A stretch of DNA of 64,000 nt from Turnera subulata (taxonomy: Eukaryota > Streptophyta > Magnoliopsida > Malpighiales > Passifloraceae): NCBI GenBank assembly GCA_028386065.3, contig JAKUCV010004511.1, positions 124,001-188,000 of the forward strand, in the 5' to 3' direction. Below are positions 36,392 to 48,059 of this stretch, in pieces. The notes beneath the pieces were generated by a model that was given only the letters and a program-made list of their open reading frames with translations, was not told the DNA's origin and searched no databases. Positions within the stretch are counted from its first letter, which is position 1. Each line of letters starts with the position of its first letter. Position numbers and translations under genes: made by a program.

Positions 36392-36664
36392 CTAGGCTAT
36401 GTTTGGTACACAAATAATGAGAATGAAAATAAGAATGAGAATCTTATTTCATTTTGTTTCATTTTGTTTTACCATAAACAATCTCGTTTTAGAAGTTATG
36501 TCTTAGATTATTGTTACTTTAGTACTCATGTCTTCGATTATTGCTAACCAAACAACAAAATGATTCAAATTCCGTTTTTTTTCCGATTCTATGTGATACC
36601 AAACTACAAAATAATTAGGATTCCATTTCTATTCCGATTCCAAATGATACCATACATAGCCTAG
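36392..36664. mobile_element. MITE with inverted ends CTAGGCTATGTTTGGTA
   Basis: The left end CTAGGCTATGTTTGGTA is an inverted match of the right end TACCATACATAGCCTAG (one mismatch). The 273-bp element has a T/A-rich interior with repeated at-rich gaatgaga and attccgatt blocks. If the ends are GGCTATG, the target duplication would be TA (Tc1/Mariner-like); this is uncertain. Confidence 0.65.
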
Positions 36665-38073
36665 GTTTAATCAAATCAATGAATCAGATTCCCACTACGC
36701 ACGTAGGCATCTAAGATCGTGAAATAATAAATCAATTATATATGCGCATACGATTCCAAAACCATATTTCTAGTAATGTAATTTAGTACTATGGAAAAGA
36801 TTTGGTTAGTGTATCTTGTTACGCACAACATTTATTATTCTGTTTCAACCACTACCTTTGGAATATCTTCTAGAATTCTAATAGGTGTTGCCTTCCTCAT
36901 CAGTTACCATCACCGAAGGTGCCTGCTATATCCTAATGGCAGACCCTCCCTCCCTACTAATGGCATTTCCTTTTCTTCAGAAAAAAAAAAAAAAAAAAGA
37001 AGAAGAAGAATGTCTTCTAGAACATCATTATACCATAGAATTTCACTAGTCAAACAATCACAACAAAAGCAGCCCACTACCATACAAACAAGCTCGGAAA
37101 AAAAAAAAATTATCATGCTCTAGCTTAGGAGAGAAGGCCCCATTATTATGTGTGAACATGCGTGGATTGACAACTCCAACACTAGGTTGGGCTTAATCTT
37201 CACATTCGTCCCCATTAGTCTTGCAAGTCCTTCACCCCAAACCTCACGGTTTTAGGCTAAAATTTGGATTTTCTTAGATGCAAAAAAGTTGGGTTGGATT
37301 TGTCATTAAAAAATGGGTTTAGTAGGTCCTAAAGTGAGGATTTCAAGTCACGCACCGTGGACTCATTGATAATCAATTTAGAACCCACAAAATAAACCCA
37401 TTCTGTAAAACTTCTGCTTAGGCAATTGAAATGAGAAGGTAAATGAGAATCAAGAAGGTAGCTTAACCCACAAACCTAACCCCTTAATCCCATTCTGGAA
37501 TTAATAATTTTTTAACCGAGGACTTTGAAGATGGAATCAAATCGAAACAAGGACGGACATTTGTTTCAGCCTTCAGGTATGTCAAACTAGTTTTATTTCC
37601 CAGCATTATGTATAAGCTAATTAACTTTTTTATGCTAAATAAGCTAATCGGAGTTGTCTAGTAAAGGACAAAGCCTTTACTATACTCCTGAATCACCAGT
37701 CCCACATGGACGACATCTTTGAGGATTTGCAAATTATAACAGCCCGGGTAAAAATTTTGGATTTTTACCGGACTGTAAAAGTTTTTTTACCATAATTTAC
37801 TGTTGAATTAATCTTGGGTAATTAATTCAAGGTAAATCGGGCGTCGTTTTTCGAAACCGAGGGTTTTCCCGCGCTCGGGATTTTTCTGTGGATTTTTCGG
37901 GCCAAAGTCGGTATTTTTTCGGGTCCCGGAATTCACAGAAAAATCACACCGGAAAATAACTAAGGGGGTATCAGTTATTTTCTGGTCCGGACTGGACTCG
38001 CTCCATAATGCAGACAAGCTGCATTATTGGAGAATCACAGGTCGTACAGTGTTTGCACAGTATCATCACCGTT

Positions 38074-38082
38074 TATATAAGG
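38074..38082 (+). promoter_or_regulatory. TATA box of element 2 5' LTR
   Basis: TATATAAGG directly before the polypurine tract. Identical in the 3' LTR at 43496-43504. Confidence 0.6.
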
Positions 38083-39649
38083 AAGAAGAAAGCAGGAGGA
38101 AAGGACGAAAGGAGAGGAAAAAGAAAAAAAAGAGAGAAAAGAAGAAAAGAGAGAAAAAAAAGAAAAGAAAAAAGAAAAGAAAAGAAAAGAAAAGAAAAGA
38201 AAAGAAAAGAAAAGAAATAAATAAAAAAATAGAAAAAAACAGAAACAGAGAGGGGTAAAGAAAAAAAAGAAAGAAAAAAAAGAAATTCGGAAAATAGAAA
38301 AGAAAAGGGAGAAAAAGAAGAAAATAGAAAAAAAGAAGAAGAAAAAAAAATAAATAAAACGGTGAACAGTCGTCACCCCTGAGCCTCCCCCTGCCACTGT
38401 TCACGAGATGAAGCTCCGGGCCGTGTCTCGTCGCACGGCCGCCACCAGCCCCTTCTCCTCTCCGTCGCCGACCTGTTGCCGTCGCCCCCGAGTCCTTCCG
38501 TCCACCGTAGCGCCGTGACGCGCCGTTGACCCGCGGCGAAACCCGGAGGATCCAGCTCCCTCGAGCCTGCTGCCTCACGCCGACGATGCAGCGCCGCCGT
38601 TCCACAGCCCATGGAGTCGCCCTCGTCCGCCGCTGCTGATGGAGTGCTCGTCTTCTCCTCCCTCGATCCGTGCCGCCGCCGCGGCTGCACAACCCGTGAG
38701 GTGAGCCGCGTCCAACCCGCTTCATTTGGTCGGGTCGCATAGTCTTGGGTTGTGGGCTTTGTGTGGATTGGGCCGAATGGTTGTTGGGCCAGGCTGGGCG
38801 TGGGCCTGTGTTCGGGCCTGCTACCTTGGTCTGGGCCGGCATTATTCATGGCCCAGTCCGATTTAATTTAAAAAAAACAAAATATATATATGTATTTATT
38901 TATATTCTGGTATATAATTTTGGAAAAAAAATTATATATTTATTTTGAGAAAATTATGGTCAATTTAATTCTGGTATTTTGAGAAAAATATAAATATACA
39001 TACTTGGATAAATAATTAAGTTATGTTTTGGAAAACTATTATTAATTGGAAAAAATATATATATACCATGAAAATAATTTCTGAAAATTTAATATATGTA
39101 TTATTTTCTCTGGAAAATTATGATTGAGGAATATATATGTATATGTACTTTGGAAATTAAAGGTGATTATATTTTGTGTTGGAAAATATTATTATATATA
39201 GAAAAAATAAATACTATATAAATATTTTCTGAAAATTATAAATAGGTTATTATTTTTCTGGAAAAATTATGGAGATTATAATATTGGAAAATTATAATTA
39301 ATTTATGAAAATATTTTTAAAAGAGTTTTAATTAAAGTGTTGTACCGAAATTATATTCGGATATACGTACGGTATAATATTTTCGGTAAAAGATGATAAT
39401 AAAGGATATGAACCGAGATGGGGTATTTCGCAGTTTTGGCATCATAGTATACCGATTATGTGCATTTATGTGTATATATTGTTTTGTGGTATAGGTTTTG
39501 ATGTCGGGCAGTTTCCCGAGGAGCCGGCGTCGGACCAATCATTGTTTCCGGAGTTGAGTAATCGGCCAAGGTGAGGATGGATTTCCTTCTATATGTGCCT
39601 ATATTACTCGGTTATTGAGTTTGATGTTGCATTTGCTGTGGTTTGGTTC

Positions 39650-40029
39650 GGGATGTTTATCCCATGGTCTTGATTGTTGTCGGGATGTTTATCCCATGTT
39701 GGTTTTTGGATGTTTATCCTTGCGTCTTTCTGGTTTAAAGTATAATGGAATTAATAATAAATTGTGATGAGGATGTCGATCCTTGATTTTGGACAGGGAT
39801 GTCTATCCCGGTATTTTGGTTAGGGATGTTGATCCTTGTGATTTGATTTTGATGACGATAATATAATTGTCACGTGGTAAGTAGTGGTACGACTCGATGG
39901 TTTAAGACTGTTTCGTGGTGGCCGTGACCTGGGTTACTTATGATAAGCATATCTATGCTTGGGATGTCTATCCCGTGATTATTTTTGGGATGTCTATCCC
40001 TGGGTTCGTATTTTTGGGATGTCGATCCC
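39650..40029 (+). repeat. Covarying hairpin array in element 2 5' LTR
   Basis: Same array type as in element 1, with extra copies near the 3' side such as GGGAT-GTCG-ATCCC at 40016. It includes the variant AAGCAT-ATCT-ATGCTT, which keeps the changed stem. Confidence 0.8.
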
Positions 40030-40615
40030 TGGGTTCTCTGGATTTGGTCTGGCACCTGGAATGTGTTGATAACCAGGTCTGACCTCTAGCTTATCCGTGA
40101 CGGGGCCCGGAAAGATAAAATTGGAAAATTGGATTTTATTTGAGTCTTTTCGGTCTTGGACCGGTTTTGGGTCTTGTCTTTTGATTTGGCGGTTTTACTT
40201 GTTTTCGACTTGAGTAATTTATGGTGTGCATATTGATTGTCTATCCTTCGTCGGTGAGCACTTCGGACTCACTCCTCACCTGCGGGCTTTCATCCCGTAG
40301 GATGGATTATTTGTGGTACAGGTTTGGTGCACTCCAGGCAGGCCGCGGCGTTATCCCTTGGACAGGGCTCGGATCCATAGTTTGCATCAGTGTCGCATAC
40401 AGTGTCTTTGTGAGTTGTTAAGTCTTCCGCTGTGCATTATTTTTGCTATTAATGGGCCATTGGGCCGGTTGAGTTATTATTGTTGTTTTTATTTTGGGCT
40501 GTTGAGCCCGGATATCTGTTGTATACACTGTATGCTGGGCTTTGTTGGGTTGGGTTGTTACAGTTCCGGCACGTGTTTACTGTGTACGGTAAATACGGGT
40601 CGGGGCGTTTCATTT

Positions 40616-40627
40616 TGGTAGCGGAGC
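40616..40627 (+). promoter_or_regulatory. Primer binding site of element 2
   Basis: TGGTAGCGGAGC, identical to that of element 1. Confidence 0.65.
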
Positions 40628-40884
40628 GGGCGTTAGGTCTTGTTGGGCAGTCTTTGTGTGTTTGTTGTCCTTGTTTGCATAGTTCGCTCCATTTGTTTAT
40701 TATTTTATATCATTTTAGTTAGTGCATTATGGATCCAGTCAAGGGACGCCAGCTGTCACAGAGCATACACATAAGAGGTAATGATGCCATAAGTAAGCGG
40801 AAATATAAATATTATTAATAATACTAATATTTTGATTACAGACAGAAATATTACATTGATATTTTATATATATAAAAAATACAT

Positions 40885-41568
40885 TTATCGCCTTGGAACG
40901 ACGTTGACCCTGAAGCTGTTGGCGTCGTTGTTGATGTTGACTTGGATGCTGTCAGTCCACGAGAACCACATGCCGCCCCTGTTGTCCTGGCCTGGAAGCT
41001 CGAACCGGTTTGCTTGAGGGAACCGGAGTGGGATGAGACCGTGATCGTCTTGAGGCTGCCACTGGGTCTCCGTGAGAAGAACCATGTTTGGCTTGTATTG
41101 GTTCTTCAGGTCCCTCAGAGTACGCGAGAACTCCTGGGAACGCCTAGCGACTCCTCTGCAGTTCCACACCAGTAGTCGGGCCTTGGGCCAAGTTACGGGC
41201 AGACGAGTGACTCTGGGCATGCTCTAGGCCGTCATCGAGAGTTGGTAGTGGGTGCCTTGCTCCAGGAAGTGGCAAGTGGACTCTAGGTTGAACTCCTGAA
41301 GTCTTTCGGAGATGAAGAACATGATGGAGTTTGCCGAGCCGTAGTAGGAGGTCCTCAGAGTGCCTTGGTCCTCCAGGAAGAACGTCTCTTCCATGGGAGT
41401 GACAAAGAACCTCGATGAGTAGGGTTCGTTGACGAAGACCAGACACGGCATTCTGCCGAGCTCGTTCGGTAGCTCTTCGGGACGCTCGTTGACCATGCTG
41501 TAGGCCAGTCGGTTCCTTCTGCCTAGGTTGGCACCTTCGACGAAGAAGACGAATGATGGAGCAGGCAT
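40885..41568 (-). pseudogene. ORF A homologue in element 2, broken by one in-frame stop
   Basis: Same length and frame as ORF A of element 1, from MPAPS at 41568 to the end at 40885. It is interrupted by a single TAG at 41224-41226, where element 1 has CAG (Gln115). The rest of the frame stays open on both sides, including WNCRG, LLTET and GGMWFSW. A C-to-T change in a CAG context fits deamination of CHG-methylated cytosine in a silenced plant element. A conserved TATAAAA lies 110 bases upstream (41678-41684). A 114-residue N-terminal fragment could still be made. Confidence 0.85.
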
Positions 41569-41677
41569 TGTGATGGGACGTGTTGGTGTTTTGTTTTTCA
41601 GAGTTTTGTGGTTTTGGTTGCCTGGATGTTTTGTTGCTTTTAGATGCTTTTGATGATTTACACCTCATCGCTCCGTC

Positions 41678-41684
41678 TTTTATA
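41678..41684 (-). promoter_or_regulatory. TATA box of ORF A homologue in element 2
   Basis: TATAAAA on the minus strand at the same distance (110 bases) from the ATG as in element 1. Confidence 0.55.
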
Positions 41685-42431
41685 CTCGTATGGGGAGCGT
41701 GATTACTGTTTTCGATTTTCAAGATTTGCTTTTTGAAAATTTTGCTGTTGCTTCACTTATTTCTTTGTTACTTTATACGTTTTCCGGGCTACAATGCCAG
41801 AGTTTTTCAGCCTTTTTCCATCTCATGATTTTCTTTCGCTCTGGCTACTTTGTCCTTTCTTTTCATGGTTTTACTATATTTTTCTGCATCTTTTATCACA
41901 TGCATCCGTGACCGTTGAGGCTAGACTGATGGGACCGGACCTCGAGTAGAGCGTATGTGCGATAAGCTTACACCTGTTCGGACATCAAGGAGGGATACGA
42001 GACTTGACAGACATTTTTTGCTCATGCGGAATTTGTGAACAAGTGGATATCGTTTCTTTCGAGGGACACAGGACGCTCTCATGATCACCGCCTTGCGAGT
42101 TAACGGACATCTTTTCACGGGGGAAACAGACGTCACCGTTAGCTGTGCGAGTTACGTTTCTTGGTTCGAGGGTGTTTACGTCCGATACGAGCGCCGAACA
42201 TGAAAACATGTTTTTGTTTTAACTTCTTTATGTTTTGGTTTTGTTAAACGAGTTTTGTTTTTAATTTATTTATATTTGATTTTATATTCTTATTATTGAT
42301 TTTTTTTTTTGCTTTGGGATGTTTCTAACTTCCTGTTAGCATGAGTTTTCATAATTTAGTAAGAGTTTTGATTTTAAAAGAAAATTTATTTTATTTATCT
42401 CATAACGGTTTTACAACGGAGAAGAAGTACT

Positions 42432-42973
42432 CTATGGAGCTACTTGCTTCTCTAGGTCTTTTACAAGCTTTTGTACGTTCTTGACGTGGGGAAAGAGTTC
42501 CGCGCACGCCAGTTCGATCTGCATCACCGCCGAGCTGATCTTCTTCAGTGAGACGTTCAGCTGCGTCAGAGTCTGCTGCGGAGTGCTGCTTTCAGCCGTT
42601 GCCTTGCCCTTCCGATCTTCAGCTTTCTTGTTGGCACGCTTCTTTCGTTGTCTTGAGGAGACGACCATGTGTTCCTTCAGGCCGATGATGTTGGTTTTGA
42701 ACCGCTATTCAGTGAGACGTTCAGCTGCGTCAGAGTCTGCTGCGGAGTGCTGCTTTCAGCCGTTGCCTTGCCCTTCCGATCTTCAGCTTTCTTGTTGGCA
42801 CGCTTCTTTCGTTGTCTTGAGGAGACGACCATGTGTTCCTTCAGGCCGATGATGTTGGTTTTGAACCGCTTCTTGGGAGGTTCTTCATCGGAGCTTGTCG
42901 GGAAGGCAGTGCCACCGATGTAGCTGTTGTTCTCGGAGTCTGAGGTAGTTCTTGATCTCAATGGAGAGTCCAT
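42432..42973 (-). pseudogene. ORF B homologue in element 2, frameshifted by a tandem duplication
   Basis: The N-terminal part (from 42973) and the C-terminal part (to 42432) of ORF B are both present. Between them a 164-bp segment occurs twice in tandem (about 42543-42706 and 42707-42870). Because 164 is not a multiple of three, the frame is lost and the first protein ends after about 98 residues. The basic clusters and the coiled-coil end are still recognisable in separate frames. Confidence 0.85.
42543..42870. repeat. 164-bp tandem duplication inside ORF B
   Basis: Two near-perfect adjacent copies, offset 164 bases. It is absent from element 1. Confidence 0.9.
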
Positions 42974-43144
42974 GACTGTGTGTGAGTTTGCCAGTCATGA
43001 GGTTTGGTTCTTATAGAGGCTGAGATGTCGCTTAAGGGTATAAGCGACATATCGCGTTGAGCTTGGACACCTGGCAGAGTGTGCCAGAAGCTTATCATGG
43101 TAGGACCCACGGATAAGACAGAATTTCGAGGTTGAAATTCTTTT

Positions 43145-43157
43145 AAGGTGGGTAGAC
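43145..43157 (+). promoter_or_regulatory. Polypurine tract of element 2
   Basis: AAGGTGGGTAGAC directly before the 3' LTR. Confidence 0.75.
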
Positions 43158-45869
43158 TGTAACAGCCCGGGTAAAAATTTTAGATTTTTACCGGACTGTA
43201 AAAGTCTTTTTATCGTGATTTACTGTTGAATTAATCTTGGGTAATTAATTCAAGGTAAATCGGGCGTCGTTTTTCGAAACCGAGGGTTTTCCCCCGCTCG
43301 GGATTTTTCTGTGGATTTTTCGGGCCAAAGTCGGTATTTTTTCGGGTCCCGGGATTCTCAGAAAAATCACACCAGAAAATAACTAAGGGGTATCAGTTAT
43401 TTTCTGGTCCGGACTGGACTCGCTCCATAATGCAGACAAGCTGCATTATTGGAGAATCACAGGTCGTACAGTGTTTGCACAGTATCATCACCGTTTATAT
43501 AAGGAAGAAGAAAGCAGGAGGAGAGGAAGAAAGGAGAGAAAAAAAAAAGAGAGAAAAAAAGAAAAGAAAAAAAAAGAAAAGAAAAAGGAGAAAAGAAAAG
43601 AAAAGAAATAAATAAAAAAAACAGAAAAAATAGAAAAAAAAGAAATAGAGAGGGAGTAAAGAAAAAAAAAGAAAGAAAAAAAGAAATTCGGAAAATAGAA
43701 AAGAAAAGGGAGAAAAAAAAGAAAATAGAAAAAAAGAAGAAAAAAAATAAATAAAACGGTGAACAGTCGTCACCCCGGAGCCTCCCCCTGCCACTGTTCA
43801 CGAGATGAAGCTCTGGGCCGTGTCTCGTCGCACCGCCGCCACCAGCCCCTTCTCCTCTCCGTCGCCGACCTGTTGCCGTCGCCCCCGAGTCCTTCCGTTC
43901 CACCGCCCATGGAGTTGCCCGCCGCCGCGGCTGCACAACCCGTGAGGTGAGCCGCGTCCGACCCGTTTCATTTGGTCCGGTCGCATAGTCTTGGGTTGTG
44001 GGCTCTGTGTGGGTTGGGCCGAATGGTTGTTGGGCCAGGCTGGGCGTGGGCCTGTGTTCGGGTCTGCTACCTTGGTCTGGGCCGGTACTATTCATGGCCC
44101 AGTCCGATTTAATTTAAAAAAACAAAATATATATATGTATTTATTTATTTTCTAGTATATAATTTTGGAAAAAAATTATATATTTATTTTGAGAAAATTA
44201 TGGTCAATTTAATTCTGGTATTTTGAGAAAAATATAAATATACATACTTGGATAAATAATTAAGTTATGTTTTGGAAAACTATTATTAATTGGAAAAAAA
44301 TATATATATACCATGAAAATAATTTCTGAAAATTTAATATATGTATTATTTTCTCTGGAAAATTATGGTTGAGGAATATATATGTATATGTACTTTGGAA
44401 ATTAAAGGTGATTATATTTTTTGTTGGAAAATATTATTATATATAGAAAAAGATAAATACTATATAAATATTTTCTGAAAATTATAAATAGGTTATTATT
44501 TTTCTGGAAAAATTATGGAGATTATAATTTTGGAAAATTGTAACTAATTTACGAAAATATTTTTAAAAGAGTTTTAATTAAAGTATGGTACCGAAATTAT
44601 ATTCGGATATACGTACGGTATAATATTTTCGGTAAAAGATGATAATAAAGGATATGAACCGGGATGGGGTATTTCGCAGTTTTGGCATCATAGTATACCG
44701 ATTCTATGCATTTATGTGTATATATTGTTTTGTGGTATAGGTTTTGATGTCGGACAGTTTCCCGAGGAGCCGGCGTCGGACCGGTCATTGTTTCCGGAGT
44801 TGAGTAATCGGCCAAGGTGAGGATGGATTTCCTTCTATATGTGCCTATATTACTCGGTTATTGAGTTTGATGTTGCATTTGCTGTGGTTTGCTATGGTTT
44901 GGTTCGGGATGTTTATCCCATGGTCGTGATTGTTGTCGGGATGTTTATCCCATGTTGGTTTTTGGATGTTTATCCTTGCGTCTCTCTGGTTTAAAGTATA
45001 ATGGAATTAATAATAAATTGTGATGAGGATGTCGATCCTTGATTTTGGACAGGGATGTCTATCCCGGTATTTTGGTTAGGGATGTTGATCCCTGTGATTT
45101 GATTTTGATGACGATAATATAATTGTCACGTGGTAAGTAGTGGTACGACTCGATGGTTTAAGACTGTTTCGTGGTGGCCGTGACCTGGGTTACTTATGAT
45201 AAGCATGTCTATGCTTGGGATGTCTATCCCGTGATTATTTTTGGGATGTCTATCCCTGGGTTCGTATTTTTGGGATGTCGATCCCTGGGTTCTCTGGATT
45301 TGGTCTGGCACCCGGAATGTGTTGATAACCAGGTCTGACCTCTAGCTTATCCGTGACGGGGTCCGGAAAGATAAAATTGGAAAATTGGATTTTATTTGAG
45401 TCTTTTCAGTCTTGGACCGGTTTTGGGTCTTGTCTTTTGATTTGGCCGTTTTTACTTGTTTTCGACTTGAGTAATTTATGGTGTGCATATTGATTGTCTA
45501 TCCTTCGTCGGTGAGCACTTCGGACTCACCCCTCACCTGCGGGCTTTCATCTCGTAGGATGGACTATTTGCGGTACAAGTTTGGTGCATTCCAGAGAGGC
45601 CGCGACGTTATCCCTTGGACAGGGCTCGGATCCATAGTTTGCATCAGTGTCGCATACAGTGTCTTTGTGAGTTGTTAAGTCTTCCGCTGTGCATTATTTT
45701 TGCTATTAGTGGCCCATTGGGCCGGTTGAGTTATTATTGTTGTTTTTATTTTGGGCTGTTGAGCCCAGATATCTGTTGTATACACTGTATGCTGGGCTTT
45801 GTTGGGTTGGATTGTTACAGTTCCGGCACGTGTTTACTGTGTACGGTAAATACGGGTCGGGGCGTTTCA
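43158..45869 (+). repeat. 3' LTR of element 2
   Basis: Near-identical to the 5' LTR except for the loss of over 100 bases in the GC-rich segment around 43900. TATA box at 43496-43504, hairpin array at 44906-45285, end GGGGCGTTTCA. Confidence 0.9.
44906..45285 (+). repeat. Covarying hairpin array in element 2 3' LTR
   Basis: Same hairpin order as 39650-40029. Confidence 0.8.
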
Positions 45870-46058
45870 CAAATCGTCAAATTCTTCATCGAAATAAAAA
45901 AAGTTTCGGGAAGCTCTCTTATTCCAAAAGGCCTATTCATTGGATAAGATTGACGGCAACTTTTTATTTTACTCGCCAACAGTGTCTCTTATTTTGTGGC
46001 AATGGGAGTTGCTGTCTCTTGGTCGAAGAGGTCAAAAAGTTGACCTTTTTTTTGATTG
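45870..46058. other. Target duplication CAAAT and flanking unassigned DNA
   Basis: CAAAT at 45870-45874 repeats 37730-37734. The following 180 bases show no gene. Confidence 0.7.
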
Positions 46059-46310
46059 GATTAAAGCCTTTTTCCATCCTTGTGTTAGACCATAAAGTTG
46101 AAAGCCATCCTTGTATTGGTTTTGGTCTGTTTTCATCCCTCTGTCCATGGGTTTTGGCTTGTTTTCATCCCTCTAAATAGGCTAAAAAGGCGAATTCAAG
46201 GATGAAAATAACACAAAATTCACAAATAGAGGGATTGAAACAAGCCAAAATCTAATAGAGGGATGACTTTCAACTTTGAGGTCTAATACAAGGATTAAAA
46301 AACACTTTAT
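46059..46310. mobile_element. Foldback MITE
   Basis: Long imperfect inverted ends. The left side reads attaaagcc...ccttgtgttagacc...aaagttgaaagccatcc; the right side is the inverse (ggatgactttcaacttt...ggtctaatacaagg...actttatt). Flanked by similar T-rich ttttttgatt direct repeats. No coding capacity. Confidence 0.65.
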
Positions 46311-47293
46311 TCCTTTTTTGATTAGGCCATTGCATGAAAGCATCAAGATCGCTCTCACTTAGATTTGCCGGCAAGTAAACGTGTATACGAATCGGAATGA
46401 GAGTAATTCCAAATCGCTCTGGTCGCCAATGTCATTCGTTGTGCCACAGTATTTTGTAAAAAAAATAAATTAATATATTATTACTCATTATTTTAAAAAA
46501 ATATACTATTTAAATATTATTATATTCTTAATTGATAAGTCATGAATTTCATTAAAAAAAATTTTCATATTCTAAACTCACTCTTATATTAATTGATTGT
46601 CAATGTCAAAAGATTTATATCATTAAATAAGTTAAATAAAGAAAATAAATTTTAGTCTTTTTATATTCCTATGTAACTTAAATAAGTTATCAAAAAAAAA
46701 CAAAAGATTTGGATAAATAAAGAAAATCTAGATAAATATAGAAAAGAATCTATATATATATATATATATATATGTATATGTATATGCATATGTATATATA
46801 ATGTAAGACCTAAATTTGGGTGTATGCTATTAATGTTATCTTAATCAAATGGTTTCTTGATATCTCATAAATAATGACTTAAAAGGATTAAAATAAATAA
46901 AAAAGATCATAGATAACAAAGAGACTATTCAAATTAATTCTATTCTATCTCAAAACACTTCATAATTCAATTTTCGTTTATCTTTTCGAGCAGGAGAATT
47001 ACGTGTTGCGGGAGGAGAAGAGAAAACAGAAGCAACCCTTCATGAACCATAATCAAGGCTATTAATTATGGTTCTTGATTGCTAATTTTTTCCAGCAAAA
47101 AATTGATGCACTATAATTTAGCTTATAAATTCTATTTCTTTTTCGCTACCTGTTCCTATTATGTTTCGCCTCATACTCCCTTTGTAGAAAAGAACAGAGA
47201 AGAGAGAGAGTAGAGGAGAAAGGAGAGAGAGTAAAACGAAGACAGAAATTAAATTCATTTAGCAAAACCAAAAAAACCAAAAGAAGAGAAAGG
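46311..47293. other. AT-rich intergenic region
   Basis: No gene found. A TA microsatellite lies at about 46750-46800, and a purine-rich stretch near 47190-47290 directly precedes the pseudogene. Confidence 0.6.
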
Positions 47294-47695
47294 ATGAGCA
47301 GCATTGGCACAGGCTATGATCTGTCGGTCACCACTTTCTCACCCGACAGCCGCATATTCTAGATCGAATACACCGCTACAGCCATCGACAACAGTGGGTA
47401 CCCCTCCACTCTCTTTCTTCTCTGTTGTTTTTTTGTTTGCTTCTTCTTACTTTTGTTTTGATAATTTTTCAACTCTTTGATTTCCTCTCCTTGCAGTACT
47501 GTGGTGATTGGGATCAAGTGCGACGAGAATAGTTTTACCTCCTAATTCTTCTTTATTTTTGTTTTGGAGTTTTTTCAACTCTTTGATTTTTTCTCCTTGC
47601 AGTACTGTGATTGGGATCAAGTGTGAGGAGAAGAATTTTACCTCCTAATAGCACGGAAGGCAGAGCAACTTCGCAACCAACTTGACCTCCCCCAC
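47294..47695 (+). pseudogene. 20S proteasome alpha subunit (PAG1/alpha7-like) pseudogene, first exons only
   Basis: Exon 1 (47294-47397) reads MSSIGTGYDLSVTTFSPD and continues to IEY...DNSG, the conserved N-terminus of plant PAG1. A TAG at 47360-47362 replaces the Gln before IEY. An intron with GT/AG ends leads to exon 2 (from 47497: TVVIGIKC), which stops at 47543. The intron end plus exon 2 start is then duplicated about 106 bases downstream (second exon start at 47603). The retained intron shows this is a duplicated gene fragment and not a retrocopy. The rest of the gene is missing; a hAT MITE follows directly. Confidence 0.8.
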
Positions 47696-47702
47696 CCATG
47701 CT

Positions 47703-47971
47703 CAGGGGCGGATATAAGGGGGAGCAAGGGAAGCCAGGCCCGCCCTAGGATCTGAATTTATACATATATGGTAACAAAATTTCATAAGTTACAGGGTGGT
47801 CTAGTGGAAGGTTTCTCATTGTACAAAGATTTGGCCCGGGTTCGAGTCTTGTCATGGTAATTTTCCTTACTTTTTTTCCCTTCTTTTCTGATACAAGAAA
47901 TTTCAGTCCCTATTAACCTAATAGTATTATGTTTTGGCCCCCCCTAAATTTATTTTCCAGATCCGCCCCTG
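47703..47971. mobile_element. hAT-type MITE with 8-bp target duplication
   Basis: Perfect terminal inverted repeats CAGGGGCGGAT and ATCCGCCCCTG. Target duplication CCCATGCT (47695-47702) and CCCATGAT (47972-47979), one mismatch. The 269-bp element has no transposase and contains a tRNA-like segment at about 47800-47865. Confidence 0.85.
47800..47866 (+). other. tRNA-like segment with polymerase III A and B boxes inside the MITE
   Basis: GGGTGGTCTAGTGGAAGG resembles an A box and GGTTCGAGTC a B box at tRNA spacing, followed later by T runs. It does not form a complete tRNA. It is either a captured tRNA/SINE head or a chance likeness. Confidence 0.45.
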
Positions 47972-48059
47972 CCCATGATCGTGCTTTCCCTCCACTGGTC
48001 TGTCGCCGCAAGTAGACGACTCTATAAGCATCTTATTTTTACAACAGTTAACACCATAG

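Larger units (their letters stand above)
34521..37734. other. Intergenic region upstream of the lyase gene
   Basis: About 3.2 kb without a supported gene. It contains a probable SINE (35824-35967), a MITE (36392-36664), poly-A/GAA runs near 36980-37010, and the left target duplication CAAAT (37730-37734) of element 2. Confidence 0.6.
37735..40612 (+). repeat. 5' LTR of element 2
   Basis: Same order of parts as the LTRs of element 1: TATA box (38074), polypurine tract (38082-38360), GC-rich segment (38370-38700), donor-like GTGAGC at 38701, acceptor-like AG at 39494, hairpin array (39650-40029), end GGGGCGTTTCA. Confidence 0.9.
37735..45869 (+). mobile_element. Complete non-autonomous LTR retrotransposon (element 2), same family as element 1
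   Basis: An 8.1 kb element flanked by CAAAT at 37730-37734 and 45870-45874. It has a 5' LTR (37735-40612), an internal region (40613-43157) and a 3' LTR (43158-45869). The first bases are TATAAC instead of TGTAAC at the 5' end only, a point mutation. Again there is no gag or pol, only antisense ORF A and ORF B homologues. Here both are broken, so this copy is the decayed counterpart of element 1. The 3' LTR lacks over 100 bases of the GC-rich segment seen in the 5' LTR. Confidence 0.9.

Noticed and set aside
45875..46055. Possible organelle-derived insertion next to element 2
   Set aside because: A vague likeness to plastid sequence could not be tied to any gene.
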